From Lumnitzera littorea (taxonomy: Eukaryota; Streptophyta; Magnoliopsida; Myrtales; Combretaceae): a stretch of 64,000 nt of DNA. This document shows positions 34,974-47,340 of this stretch, piece after piece; position 1 is the first letter of the stretch, and every line of letters begins with the position of its first letter. The translations under genes and the position numbers were made by a program. The stretch covers positions 40,032,010-40,096,009 of the forward strand of contig JAMXBB010000008.1 of assembly GCA_024138015.1 (NCBI GenBank), given 5' to 3'. Below the pieces are notes generated by a model, which ran no database searches, was not told the origin of the DNA, and saw nothing but the letters and a program-made list of their open reading frames with translations.

Positions 34974-36652
34974 GTCGATGCCATTTTCAAATGTATATTA
35001 AGATATTGGATAATACATTTCCTAGTAGGTACACAATGCAGCTTTCACAGGAGTCTTTCACAAAATTCCAAATCAATCGGTGAGAACGTTCGGGACTTGA
35101 GCTCCTTCAGCTCTTTTGTCATTTTTATTTATCCTGTACAATATTCAAACACTGTCACCAATTTTTTATGAACTCTCATCCCAAACTTTGTATTCCGACA
35201 ACATGATGTCCTAATAAATCAGCTTATATTCCTTTTTTTTTTTTTTCTCTAAATTATAGAAGAACTCGAAGTCAAAATTCTACTTGAATTTTGTAACATC
35301 ACCAAGAAAAAGAAAAAAAAAAAAATCAATTTAAAGTGGTCTCACAAGCTCCTCGTGCTACATAAATATAGGATGACAAACTATATCAAATAAGTCTTTT
35401 CCGGTTTTGATAATCATATAGTTCATGTTTTTTTATTTGATAAATTACAAATACACATCTTAATCAATTAATTGGGTTCAAATACACCTCTAAACTTTTA
35501 AAATATAACTTCAACTCTTACATATACACTTAAACACGTTGCTAAAGTGTTAAAATCATTGTCGCTGATCAATAGTTTTGTTTTACAGCAACAGTGTGAA
35601 ATATTTATACATTTTCAAAAATCATGAAAATGTGAAATTTTTTAGGCATCTTCACTTGACGTTACTAGTTTTTGAAAATGCTTACCGGCCCATTGACTTG
35701 TCCATTATAATAAACACATTTCACTAACAACGTCCACTTGATCGAGTCTCAGTTATACACAATAACACTCCGAAAAATTAAATAAATCTTAAAAGATAAA
35801 CAAAAAAGTTTTCAAAGGTTGAAGAGAAGAACTGTAGATAAGTTTGTAAAAAGAAGTGTAATGTAGATATGTATTTAAGATTAATAACTAAGTGGCTACA
35901 TTTGTATTGTGGCATTGGCATTCCCACAAAATTATCCATTTATTATAATTAAGAAGCCATTAATGTAATTATATAGAACTAAAATTCAAAGGCTTCGCCC
36001 AAATGGCAAAAGCACTGATACACAGACCGAAAATATGAATACAAGACCAACCTAGACAAGTTCCGAGGATCACCTCATCCGGCTCCACTTTCGTATTGTT
36101 TTTTCGGCCTAACAAATATATTCCAACTAGGCAAAATGTTATGTGGCTCCTTTGTATATTTTCCCATAAAAGAACCCGAAATTAAAATTTAGCTTAACTT
36201 CATGCAAATAGAAATTGCATACACACACTGCCAATCCCTTAACGGGATGGGCAATTTGAGTGTGACTCTTTGAGTTTTTCAATAAAACTTTTGCCAGCAG
36301 ATTTCATCTGCTGATGTCCAGTGTAATCCCTCTCTTTTAACTGTTGAAATGTGCAATTACAATTACAATGATTATGAACGAGGACGTTTAAACTGACAAA
36401 TAACATCAAACATTGTATCAAGTGTGCTTCAATCTACAAAATGAGAATATGAGGATATTGTGGAACCACAAACGCGGGTGTGGGAAAGGCCTGTTTGCTA
36501 TTTAAACCACCTCAAAATTTTTTGTATTGCAAAATCAACCCGAAGAAGCCAACTTACGTTTCTCAAAATTGTTGGCTAGAACTCGACATAGCTGCCGCTT
36601 ATATACCGTTGCTAATTCTGGTATTCACATCGTTTCTGTACATACGGCTAAT
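34974..36652. other. Spacer and 3' flank of the minus-strand gene
   Basis: T- and A-runs lie near 35230-35325. At about 35440-35890 a ~450-bp AT-rich segment has loosely matching inverted ends (CAAATACACATCTTAAT near the start; ATTAATCTTAAATACATATC reading back from the end), suggesting an old MITE. The 3' UTR of the next gene probably occupies the part from ~36200 on. No other gene. Confidence 0.4.
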
Positions 36653-39600
36653 TCAACATCTTCGGAATAGCTGTTGAGAAGACCTGAATGATTCCTTGGT
36701 TCTGCCATAATATACTGGCTTGTTACCCGGATAAGTGACGAAGTTCCAACCAAAAGCAGATCCACCAACGATGTAAGTCCCACGACTCTCATAAAGTTCC
36801 TGCCTCAGCTTCTCAAAGGCAATCCCTGTTCCAACTGGTTTATTTTCCGATGGCTTTGGAAATGCAGGCCCCTGCAGTGGCGGAGTAACCTGCTTTTCTT
36901 TTCTCAAAGGCTGGCCTTGAGGAACATTGATAGACTTCATAGAAGAAGCTGCTTGTCCATTGATTTGTCGGTATAGTTCCATGAGAAGCTTCATCTCTGT
37001 GAATCAAATGGCAAACACAAAAAAATTCTTATGTTTGTAAGTTTATGATCAGAGTACATGCAATGTAAAAGCTGTGGCAAGGTAAGAAAGCAGCCAACAT
37101 TCATTCTTGGTTTTTCAGAGCATTGACAAGATTCTATGTTATGCTTAGCTCTATCCAATAGTCTGATTCAACGTTCTCTAAAACAGGACAAGCACTACAA
37201 GGAATTTGAACATCTGGAATTATGTGTTTATCCTCGAAATCTTTTAGGTTATATTGCTAAGTTGAAATTAAGATTTTGATAGATGTGAGATATGCTTGAA
37301 TCATCTAGGGAGTTCCTCACATCTTGTTCAAATTATATACTTTGTCATCCAACCACAGATCAAGTAAGTGCTCTCATCATCATTCCAATCGCCAAAAACT
37401 GAGTTGTCGATAATACTAAAGACATTATTTAACAACTATGAAACTTGCTAAGCTTGAAACCTTTAACTATTCCTCCACTTTCTCTAATTTAGCTATGCAA
37501 TTAACATTGAACCTCAAAAGAGGACATTGTAGACAAGGAGGCAAAGGATCCTTCCCCATATTAACTAATAAATCATAAGATGCTGACAATAACAGAGCTA
37601 ATAGACCTAACATCAATACAGAAACAGGTAAAGCCCCTATTTCTGTGATTTTAGGAAGGGGTAAAAATTAAAACTCCTTCAATCAAAGAAAAGAAATGGG
37701 ATCTATGGATGGATAGGCAACAAAAATGCATCTTGTGATTCTGAATCTCATCACAACATAATAAAATTTTGTAAGCCAGAGAGTGAGAATTTTAGAACTT
37801 ACTTCCTCTGATTTCTTGAGCTGCCTGGCATTCCCGAAAATTGGGAGTTTGAAGCACCTTCAATATTAGAAGAAAATGAAATGACTTCAGCAACATATCC
37901 AATATGTCTCTGACATAAATAGAGATATGCAGAAAACTACGTGGTACAGTCACACCAACTCTAGAGTACGTAACTATAGGAACATATCTTGCTTCATCCC
38001 AAAGCAACACAATTCCACCAACTCACACAAGGTATATCATGCCAGGAAAAACACAGAACACATCAAGGAACAAAGGATAGACAAAAACACCATCAGAATC
38101 CATATCAGAGCCCAAGCCTACCCAACTAAACTCATAGTCATCTAAAGGAATAGAAGCCCTATATTAGAAGTACCACAAAGGTCGATTGCAGACCACCAAC
38201 ATATTGCAAATTAAACTCAAACCGTTGCATGAGTTAGCAGAGTTGTTCGAGGGATGCAGTCCAACTACAGGAAGAAGACATAAATCCATACAACGCCAAA
38301 TATTACTTCAAAAGCTGTTGCAGATCATAACTTGATACTAGAACCCCAAATTTACAGACAACAAATGCTACAGCAGTAAATAGACTAGCTATCTCTAAGC
38401 ACACGAACTACCTATAAATTATGCCAAAGAAGAAAAGAGCTATCTTTGAAGCCCACGCCTGGTAATATCATCTTGAATTAGACAGCTCCAAGAACTGAAC
38501 TTAATACAATTTGAGACCAACCGCATACATTTTTCATGTTGCAAGATTTCCTCAGCCATAACAACTATGCCAACCTTAAGAGCACATATAATTTATAGTA
38601 ACAGCATTAGACGCACATATTTCAGACCAAAATCGGTTTTCACCAAAGTAATACAAAAAATAGAAACAACCTAAGACCATACTTTTACTCAAGTTTCTTT
38701 TGTATTTTCCTTTCCCTATGGTCGTACTTGGACCTGCTAACTCCAAGCTCATAACCTATCCCAAAAAGACCCATTAAATCCATAATTAGCACCATTCTTT
38801 CCTCATTTTCCCTACTTCCATAATTTTCTTAACAGGGGGGTACAGTAGTCAAGTGAATAGCGAGCTTCGACTTGCTCTAAGCATGAACAAATCCCCAGAT
38901 AAATCCAGCTTGAAATAAATAGCTGCAGGACCTGAACTTCACAATCAGAGGCTGACCACATACGATTTTTGTCTCAAGTGTTTATTGGCTTTAATGATTA
39001 GGTCAACCCTAAAAGCACATATTTTTCATTACAATATCCTTCTTCCTCTGTTTTCTTTTTTAATTCCTTTTCCTAATGGTCATATTTGAACCGGCTACAT
39101 CCAAGCCGGTGAACGATCGTACAAACACCAATTAAATCCAGTTTACACAGCATATACAACCCCAAAAAAGAAGATTTTCCGTCGGAATTGACACTAGGAC
39201 CCACTAACCACATGTTGTCCTTCATATTCTTATAGTTTTAGATATACTATAGTGAAAAGTGACAGAAACTTTATTAAAGTACAAAAAACAAAAAACACAT
39301 ATTCATGACAAAGATCGGATTTTCCACCCGAAAAACTAAAAACCCATGAAAGATATAAGGAAAAAAAATTGAAGCACAAATAAGAACTGGGTCGTAACTT
39401 GTCAACATAATCCTGAAATGGGTCTGTCGAATTGCATCATTTTCATAGACTTCTGGATATTATTATAATGAAACACGGCAAATTTGTAAAAATTCATGCA
39501 GAAGAAACACATATTGACGATAAAGATCGGATATTTACCTGAGAAACAACAAACCTAGAAAGATACACATAATGAAGACAAAGAACACATTTTACGCAAA

Positions 39601-39866
39601 AATATACAAACGCATGAAAGTTACAAGAAAAAAGCAAAAAATAAGAACCAGGCCTTAACATTCTGGCGTAATCTTGAAAAGGGTGTATGGACTTTCTTTA
39701 CCTCAATGAAGTGAGGACGTAGGTCTTTAAGTGACGCTCGCATCTTGTAGTAGTTGTTATTTTGAATTGAGACAACCTTGGCAGTGTTGGACTGAGTTTT
39801 GTTTTGCCTTGGTGTTGGATTCGGGACGTGTTGGGTTGATTTAGGTGCTTGGTTTTGTGTTTCCAT
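36653..39866 (-). CDS. Unrecognised 187-residue protein, three exons
   Basis: Minus-strand exons 39866-39702, 37857-37803 and 36996-36653 join through GT-AG introns (donors GTAAAG and GTAAGT; acceptors AAG and CAG) in phases 0 and 1 to one 187-residue frame. It starts METQNQAPKS and ends QQLFRRC. The N-terminal ~35 residues are polar and low complexity. A compact basic-hydrophobic part follows (YYKMRASLKDLRPHFIE, TPNFRECQAAQEIR, MKLLMELYRQI) that looks helical. A Pro-rich linker (about 95-130) leads to a C-terminal part with RQELYESRGTYIVGGSAFGW and NKPVYYGRTKESF. There is no signal peptide or membrane segment. I do not recognise the family and propose no function. Consistent splicing phases over three exons make it a real gene rather than a chance frame. 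A downstream exon replacing the last residues cannot be excluded. Confidence 0.8.
37858..39701 (-). other. Intron 1 of the 187-residue gene, with internal duplications
   Basis: 1,844 bp. Blocks near 38488-38760 recur, diverged, at about 38925-39115 ('ctatggtcgtacttggacc' versus 'ctaatggtcatatttgaacc'). Blocks near 39297-39430 recur at 39507-39680 ('aaagatcggat', 'gcatgaaagttacaag'-like). These look like two old tandem duplications. The second intron (36997-37802) shows nothing notable. Confidence 0.55.
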
Positions 39867-41636
39867 GTTTTGGGTATGTTGTGCTTGGTGAATGATAAGA
39901 CACTAGTGTAAAGGTATGATATGACTGAACAAATTATGAATTCCTACAGTTGCTCATAATCATTGATCAGATTGTCTCTTCATATTATGATGACGTTGTG
40001 CTGTGGTGCATTTCTAGAGAAACTCTTGCTGAAGAAGTTTCCTGCTCTTTCCAAGGTTTCCAAAATTCGGCGTGCGAAAAGTTGGCGTGCTTGCACCACC
40101 TAATGCTAAACCAACGGTTGTATTCGGCTCATCTCAGTTTGGTTTGATTTTGACATCATTCATTAAGTTTTTATAAAATAGATGAAATTTCTTTTACTTT
40201 TTTGTAGACAGCTATTTTGGTGGTTAAGCTTTTTGTTTAATTAATTTATTTGGTTAGCAACGGAGTTTAAAAAATCGATATGTTTAAAGAGATATGATAT
40301 AGTAGATTTAGAATAAGTATAATTGGATTGGTTTTCCCTTTTTAGCCCCATTCAGTTGTCTTAAATGTGAATAATATACTTGAAAAAAGTCTTTCTAAGT
40401 TTATTTTGATCTTACTTAACCTCAATTTACCTCAAGAAAACTTTTATAAGCTTTAGGCTTATTTCATAAGAAGGTAAACTTATTTTGTGAAGAAGATGGG
40501 CTAACCTAAAAAGATGTTGAGCAAGCCCATTTTCACATCAAAGCTCATCCTATGAGAAGAAAAGAAGGGATGAATCTCATCCATTGGATCATCAAAAGTG
40601 ATTCAACCATCATCTATAACAGTTTATCTTAACCATACATTTCAAAATTACTCGTAAATCAAGATCAATTATAAATAGGTTTCTTATCTTCTCATTTAGA
40701 CATATTATTTTCATACTACTAACTTGAGAGCAACATGAAAAGTCTGGTGAAATTCCTCCATGAAAATCAAAGCAACTTCTTAGTAAGAAACAAGTCAAGA
40801 GCATTTGAGTCTATAGTATTTGATTTATTGTTACACACATGCACACGGGACATCAAATTTGTCTACTCTTCTTTTTAAGCCTCTCACTATAACATCTCTC
40901 CACGTTTCATCATATAAAAACTTCTCTAAAATCAACTAGTACACTCACTTTTTATAGTGTTTATTTTCAATAATGTCATATTCCCTAATTTGAAGGATAT
41001 CTCAATCCATTAATCATTCCTATTTGAGTAAAATATATATAAGGCTCACTTTTGCACACTTGATTCTTGAAGCCTAATTATCTAGTACCTTTTGAAGAAA
41101 ATAAAAAAATAAAGCCCCCCAAAATGAGTTCAAAAAATGCCCACCAAATAGCTTACTATATCAAGCACATGTATGACAATAAAGACTAATCCCACAAGCA
41201 TTGTGAGGTTTAATGTAGATAAACAATCCAAAATCAAAAGAGTAAAGTTCTAACATCCTAAAACTTAGAGTAGCTTATGACTTTCCATTGTAAAAAATAA
41301 TGGTGTGGAATACTTCGAAACATCTAAGACTATAAACACATATAGTCATCTCATCACAAAGCCATTATTGTATTAATTATTAATATTACCAGGCCTTTTA
41401 TGGCCGTCTAATAAATGGGTCTCATATAACCAATTTGATATATCACATAGCATTCTTCCAACAAATTAATCATATCATAATAACTCCCTAGTCAACAACC
41501 CAATGGCTCGAAACATGGACACAAGCAGACGTAGGTACCTATTTTAGCACATAATTCCGCATTACTACTCCATTTAAGACAAGACAACTAGTAATACATA
41601 GACATCATATCCAATCACTACTACTAGTACTCTTGC
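39867..41636. other. 5' flank of the minus-strand gene and intergenic DNA
   Basis: A minus-strand TTTATAAA near 40170 could be a TATA box ~300 bp upstream of the ATG. A TATAAATAGG at about 40669-40678 with a following pyrimidine-rich stretch resembles an LTR promoter, but I could not find element ends. No gene. Confidence 0.3.
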
Positions 41637-41637
41637 A

Positions 41638-41736
41638 TTATGTTTGGTACATAGGAATGGATCAAAATAGCCATTATGCCTTTAAGGAGGAATGCAATTT
41701 TGCCTTCAATGGGGCGGAATTGCGATTCCATTTTGC
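41638..41736. repeat. Left half of a split MITE-like repeat
   Basis: It begins ATGTTTGGTACATAGGAATGG and is cut at the start of the LTR-like sequence at 41737. A right end of the same kind (reading back, ATGTTTAGTATATGAAAAG) lies at about 45800-45895, just beyond the end of that sequence. The family is also seen at 46915-47085 and 49240-49650. Confidence 0.45.
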
Positions 41737-44700
41737 TGTCATTAATTGCTATCAAGACTTTAAGGGAAGCTTAATATGATTGTCTAAAATTTTTATATCA
41801 TATATATACTCATAATATGAAAACTATCTTATAACTTCGATATTGCAAGAATCTATATAAGTAATCACTAGAGTTTTTTATTTTCATTTTATTAACTTAT
41901 CGTAAAATATAAATAACTATAGATATCCAATGTTTTACAATTCATCAAAATTGTAAAGAATTAGTATTCCTTACTAAATAATAAGACAGGGTAAATTAAC
42001 TTTATAAATTGCAAGAAATACTAAATTATACAGAACTTTAACATATAAATACTTTCTACATAAGATGTTTCTATACCAGTTATACACTTCTCAATTAACT
42101 CTAAAATTATCTTACATATCTTCGATTTGCACTTTGCACTCGAAATTTATCCTGGTCTTAACTTAAAAAACTTATAAAAGAAGTTATAGAGGAATGATCA
42201 AACCACAGTTCAGTGAATTTGTTCCTCACTACTACGGTTCAAGTCAGTTATCAAACATTATTAGTACACATGCAAGTTTATCTACATACGAAATGGATGC
42301 ATAGTTAATGGATGCATAGTTAATGAATGCAAGCAGCACATCCACAAGAGTCTAGAACTATGAAAGGTGTAGATCTTCGTCGTTTATACATCAACTATCC
42401 CCTATACTTATCTACACGAGACACCTCACCTTACCTACATAAGGTTGCTTGAGGACATCATCTCGCTAAAGATACTCAATTATTATCCTAGTCGATAAAG
42501 AAATACCAATTCAAACAAGTGGACTATAATTAGAGCCATCCATCGTTAATGGGTTACATCCAAGGCCTCACAAGCTCAACATCTGTAAATTCAATCTAAG
42601 GCCCTATAAGCACAACTATACGAGTCCTCTCGTTATTAATTAGTTGGAGATACTATGCTAACTTTGCCTCAACGATAAAAATATCATCAACAAACAATAC
42701 AAATATCCCCTAAATACTTTTTACCTTAAAGATAAAAATATCATCAACGTACAATATAAATATAACATAAATACTTTTCCCAAAAATTGATAAAACTAGC
42801 GCTCTTCATAAGTATACCAATTATGTTATAGATATGTGACAAATATAGCTAGTTATTGTGGTTAGATATTTATATTTACCGATTTAAAGAAATGATCACA
42901 TAGATGATAACATACAAGGTAATACAATTATTCAGACACAAAAGCATTAACAACCAAAAAAATTTCAAGTATCATGCACAAGCAAATAGAAGTCCTTCTC
43001 TTAGATTAGCAAGCCTTTGGAATTTCCAGAACTGATAATTGAATACCTAAAAAATAATAAAACTTATAAGTATTTGAAAAAATTAGGCTTCTCAATTAAT
43101 TAAATGTATATTACAGTTTGCTTAATTTCTTACTATAACCTAATCATAGCATAAACATGATTTAACTTATCTATCAAGGTAAATAAGAAATATATGTGTA
43201 TTTTTGTAAATAATTGTATTTTATGTATTTATTTATTTATTTACTTTAATGGCTTATCCTCATTATTAGTTTATAGTGCCAATTAGCTTAGTTATCTTAC
43301 ATATTTTTCTTCGTTTATTTTAAACTTTTAATTATATATAATTTTTTCATTTTAACTCTGATTTTTATGATCTTATGGTCAATTCATTTTCGGACATATT
43401 TCCATGTAGTAGGGTTCATTTTGAACGTCAGAACTCGCATTTTCTATTATAGGTCGGAAATGTTATAGATTTATTTATTTTTTACTCAAATGTTTTTAAT
43501 TATCATTTTTTACTTTTCTTAGTGACTTTATTTATTGTTTTTATTTAAATTTTGTAATAGACTTAAATAGTGTTTAAATTTTTATATTTTCTAAATATTT
43601 TTATTTTCAAGTTCATTTTGTAATAATTTCTTTATTTCACTATTTTAAGCTTAAATTACTAATTATATTACCTTTTGTTATATTTGTAATTTTCCAATTA
43701 ATTTATTATTATTATCTTATTATTTTTATAAATTGGTGTTTTAATCAAAAAAATTAAGAGATGCTGACCTAGCAGCTTTTTATTGGTTTAAAATGTAATT
43801 TTCATATTTTGTTCAATTTTTTATTTTTATTGATTTATAATATTAATATATACATATATAACATCCTAGAATAATTAAATAATAAAAAATTCATTTCCAT
43901 CTTACTTATGATGTTTACGTCCAGCATATATATATATATTTATACTCATTAATCTATTTTTAGGAAAATAAGTTACTAATATACATATATATATGTATTT
44001 TTTCAATATATGTACATGTATAAATACTTATACTATACTATATGTTTATTTAAACCTTAGAAAAATAAAGTAATATATATTCATATACGCACATAGTTTA
44101 CTATATATGTATTCATATAGGCATATATTCCCATAGTTTACTACTTATTTATATATATATATATATATGTATTTATACTATTTCATAATATTTTTTATAC
44201 ATATATATATTGAAATAATTATACTTAATATTACAAATTGTACATATACTATATATATATACATATATACACACACATACATAACTAAGTATATATAACA
44301 TATATATATAGTTAAATATAAATATAATTAAGTATTTACATATGTAAATACATGAATATGAAGAATAAGGGTTGTACATACAACCAATTACATATTCATA
44401 TAATTTCATTACAAAAGATACTAAAAATACATATAGTCTCCTACTACATATTTCTAATACATAAAGTATTATAAAATAAAAATGCAAACTAAATAATACA
44501 TCTAAACTTATATTACAAAGAGAAATCAAATACAATATAAAGTATTAGTTTAATTACTCTTTTGTCTTGAACATCGTCGGGAAAATACCCCTCCTCCTTC
44601 TTCTTAAAGTTAATGGAAAAATGATGATGAAAGTGAAGTGATTTGTAGGACTTAGAAATTTAGTTGTGATTGAAGGAAAAAGGAAGAGAACAAGAGAATA

Positions 44701-45222
44701 GAAGTTGGAAAGGGAGAGAGAAAATGTGGTCCAAAAAGAGGAAGAAAGACTAGATTTTTTTGTTATAAATTTGTAGAAGAAAATAAAAGTGAAAGGAAGT
44801 TCTAGACATGTACACGTGGCTTATGGTGGAGAAAGAAAGAAAAGGAAAAAGAAAAGAAAGAGGAAAAAGAAAAGAAGAAAAAGCTAACGTAAAAATGACT
44901 TGTGTTGACTTTGCTTTATCATAATCTCAATCTTTTTATATGTGATAAAATTTGTGAGACACTTGTATAACCAAAAATGGAAGGAGAAAAAGAAGAAAAG
45001 AAAGAAGGAAAAGATAAGAAGAAATAAAGAAAAATTTGTAAAATTACTTTTCATTTTTCTTAAAGTATTCTTGACTTTTAGATAATATTTAAAATAAATT
45101 ATGATGTCACTATGGAAGAAAATATAGAATGCAAAATTAATATATACTACATAGTACATACACATAAAGTATGTAGTAAAATTAAATTAAAATAGTTAAA
45201 TCAATATAAAACTAACACATGC

Positions 45223-45255
<33 letters not shown>

Positions 45256-45720
45256 TATATGTGACATTACAAATAATCATAAGATAATATTTATAATCTT
45301 GTTAATTTATTTAATTCATTTATTACTTTTTATATTTATTAGTATTTAAGAGTTATCTTTATTCGTTCGTTAGCAATTTTACGTGATTAAGTGCATCTAT
45401 TGATAATTTTATTAAATTAAGACTTTGTCACTGTTAGGGTAAATTTTATATGTTTATAAGCTTAAAGCTTTCGTTTTAGGATTTTTATTAGGTTTAGGTT
45501 TAATATCTTGCATTTACGAGTACCTAAGGTTTAAGGATTTTATACATAATTAGGCTTTCAGATAGTATTTTTTTTATTTTTTTTAAGGTTTCAATTCTGT
45601 TGATTTATAAAAATTATCTATAGCACTCAAGTTCAACTCTATACTTAAAAGATTAAATGTACGAGGTTTACAATTGCATTGACTAAAATTATCAATTTAA
45701 CATTTAAATAAATTATGACA
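41737..45720 (-). mobile_element. Long solo-LTR-like repeat
   Basis: It starts TGTCATTAATT and ends AATTATGACA, so the ends are inverted and begin TG/end CA. The first ~1.1 kb aligns with 63005-64000 on the same strand. A motif related to that in the 3.1-kb LTR (ACCACAGTTCAGTGAATTT) lies 465 bp in. No gag or pol. The middle (43150-44330) is extremely AT-rich with TA tracts; long open frames there (for example 44173-44535, -) are low complexity. The 5-bp flanks (TTTGC, TGCAA) do not match, so the right boundary is tentative. Confidence 0.5.
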
Positions 45721-46914
45721 TGCAATAAATAAGCACATTTTCGATAATTAATATTATTTATATATTTAGTATCATTTCATTTCATGACATTTCCAAATAT
45801 GAAAAAAGATTTATCATTTCGATTTTTGTTTCATTTTATTTTAGTCCAATCCGTTTTATTCAATTCCCTTTTCATATACTAAACATGACATTCAATATTT
45901 TAGTATTGAGGGCCTAACATCTAAAGTATAATAAAGTAGTTAAGTTTACTCAATTGAATGTGCCAACAAAAGCAATAAATGCGCAACAATATACTATTCA
46001 CCTAGATTTGTATGAAAACCTTCTTGTATTCTTTCTCCCATTTCTTAACAACCTATATGCATTTCTAAAAATGTAAATTACTTACATATTTCAGCAACTA
46101 TGGTTTTCCATTTTATGAATATAGGCAATTAGAGTTTAAAATAATTTTAGAGAATTGAACTGAGGTTATCTCAATCTGCAATTAGAAGTCTACTCTAACG
46201 TTCCAAACCTTTTAACAATCATACCGATTCGTTTGCTATATCAAAAGTTGTAAACGCAAATTAAAATTTGTAAATTAAATCAGGATTTTAGAATTATCAC
46301 TAATTAGACAAATTTAGGGCTTTTGATCTCTTTGACAATAGAAACAAGAATAAGTTATCAATTTTATGAATTTAGCATATTAGGGCTAATTATGGATTTG
46401 GAAACCAACTATAAGATTAAAGTTGTAACCCTCCTTTCAATTTTATATTATCTATACTAGAATTATTTATCACTTCCTTATCATCAAAACTATAACAAAA
46501 ACTTAAGGATTAAACCCAAATCATACATGTAAAGATTATAAAAATGTTTTCAATTTCTTCCGTTCCTCCTTTCCAAACAAGAAAACTTGTTGGAGCAAAC
46601 GTAAGAGGCTGATTTTATGTTTTATATATAAAACTATGGTTCACTTTTTATTGGATCCTATTAAGACAGGTTTAGTTTTATCTCTCTTATAAATTTGGTT
46701 GGGCTTCTCTTATTTATTTAGATATTGAGTTTCCGTTTTCTAAAGTTACAGCATTATGATTTACTAGTGTTCATCTTTATTTGTTTACTTATCTATATCT
46801 ATGTTAGCTTACTTTTGGTATCACTTGTTCAAGTATATATTTGCATATAAAATTCTTTAACTTACCTATATGTGCAATCTTTTTTCTTTTCCACCAAATA
46901 CACATATATTATGT
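45721..46914. other. Intergenic, nothing recognised beyond the split MITE arm
   Basis: AT-rich. It holds the MITE-like right arm at about 45800-45895 and no gene. Confidence 0.4.
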
Positions 46915-47340
46915 CATGCTTAGCATTTAGGAATGGTTTAGAATGGAATAGATTGAATAAGATAAAATGGAATAGAATGGAATCAAGACTAGAATTATAA
47001 ATTTATTCTTATATTTAGACTAAGGAATGGAACGGAATCTAATGGAATGTATTTATAGTAGTATTTGTTAAACATACCCTTAATTATTTGATTTCATAAC
47101 TAGGTTGAAATTTAAATAAATAATTTTAATTAATAATAATTAATAAGAGATTAAAGAAATTGTTATTTCACATTCTCAAAGGTAAAATCAAATTCACCCT
47201 TAAATCTAGAAACATTGATTCCATAGAATCTCAATTTCACCTTTTAAACACACTTTTAAATATGGAGAAAGAGAATGAAACTTGAAATAGCGATTCCATT
47301 TCAATTTATTTTCACATAATAAACATTGACATTAGTTTAT
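46915..47340. repeat. MITE-like repeats of the GGAATGG type
   Basis: A first unit (46915-47085) runs from GCATTTAGGAATGGTTTAG to a reverse-oriented end (GTATTTGTTAAACATACCC), with 'ggaatggaa' repeats inside. A second reverse-oriented end lies at 47260-47340 (CATAATAAACATTGACAT). Together they suggest one or two short inverted-repeat elements of the family that also occurs at 41638 and 49240. Confidence 0.4.

Noticed and set aside
44173..44535. 120-codon minus-strand open frame rich in Tyr, Ile and Cys
   Set aside because: Encoded by TA/CA-rich repeat DNA; low complexity, no domain.
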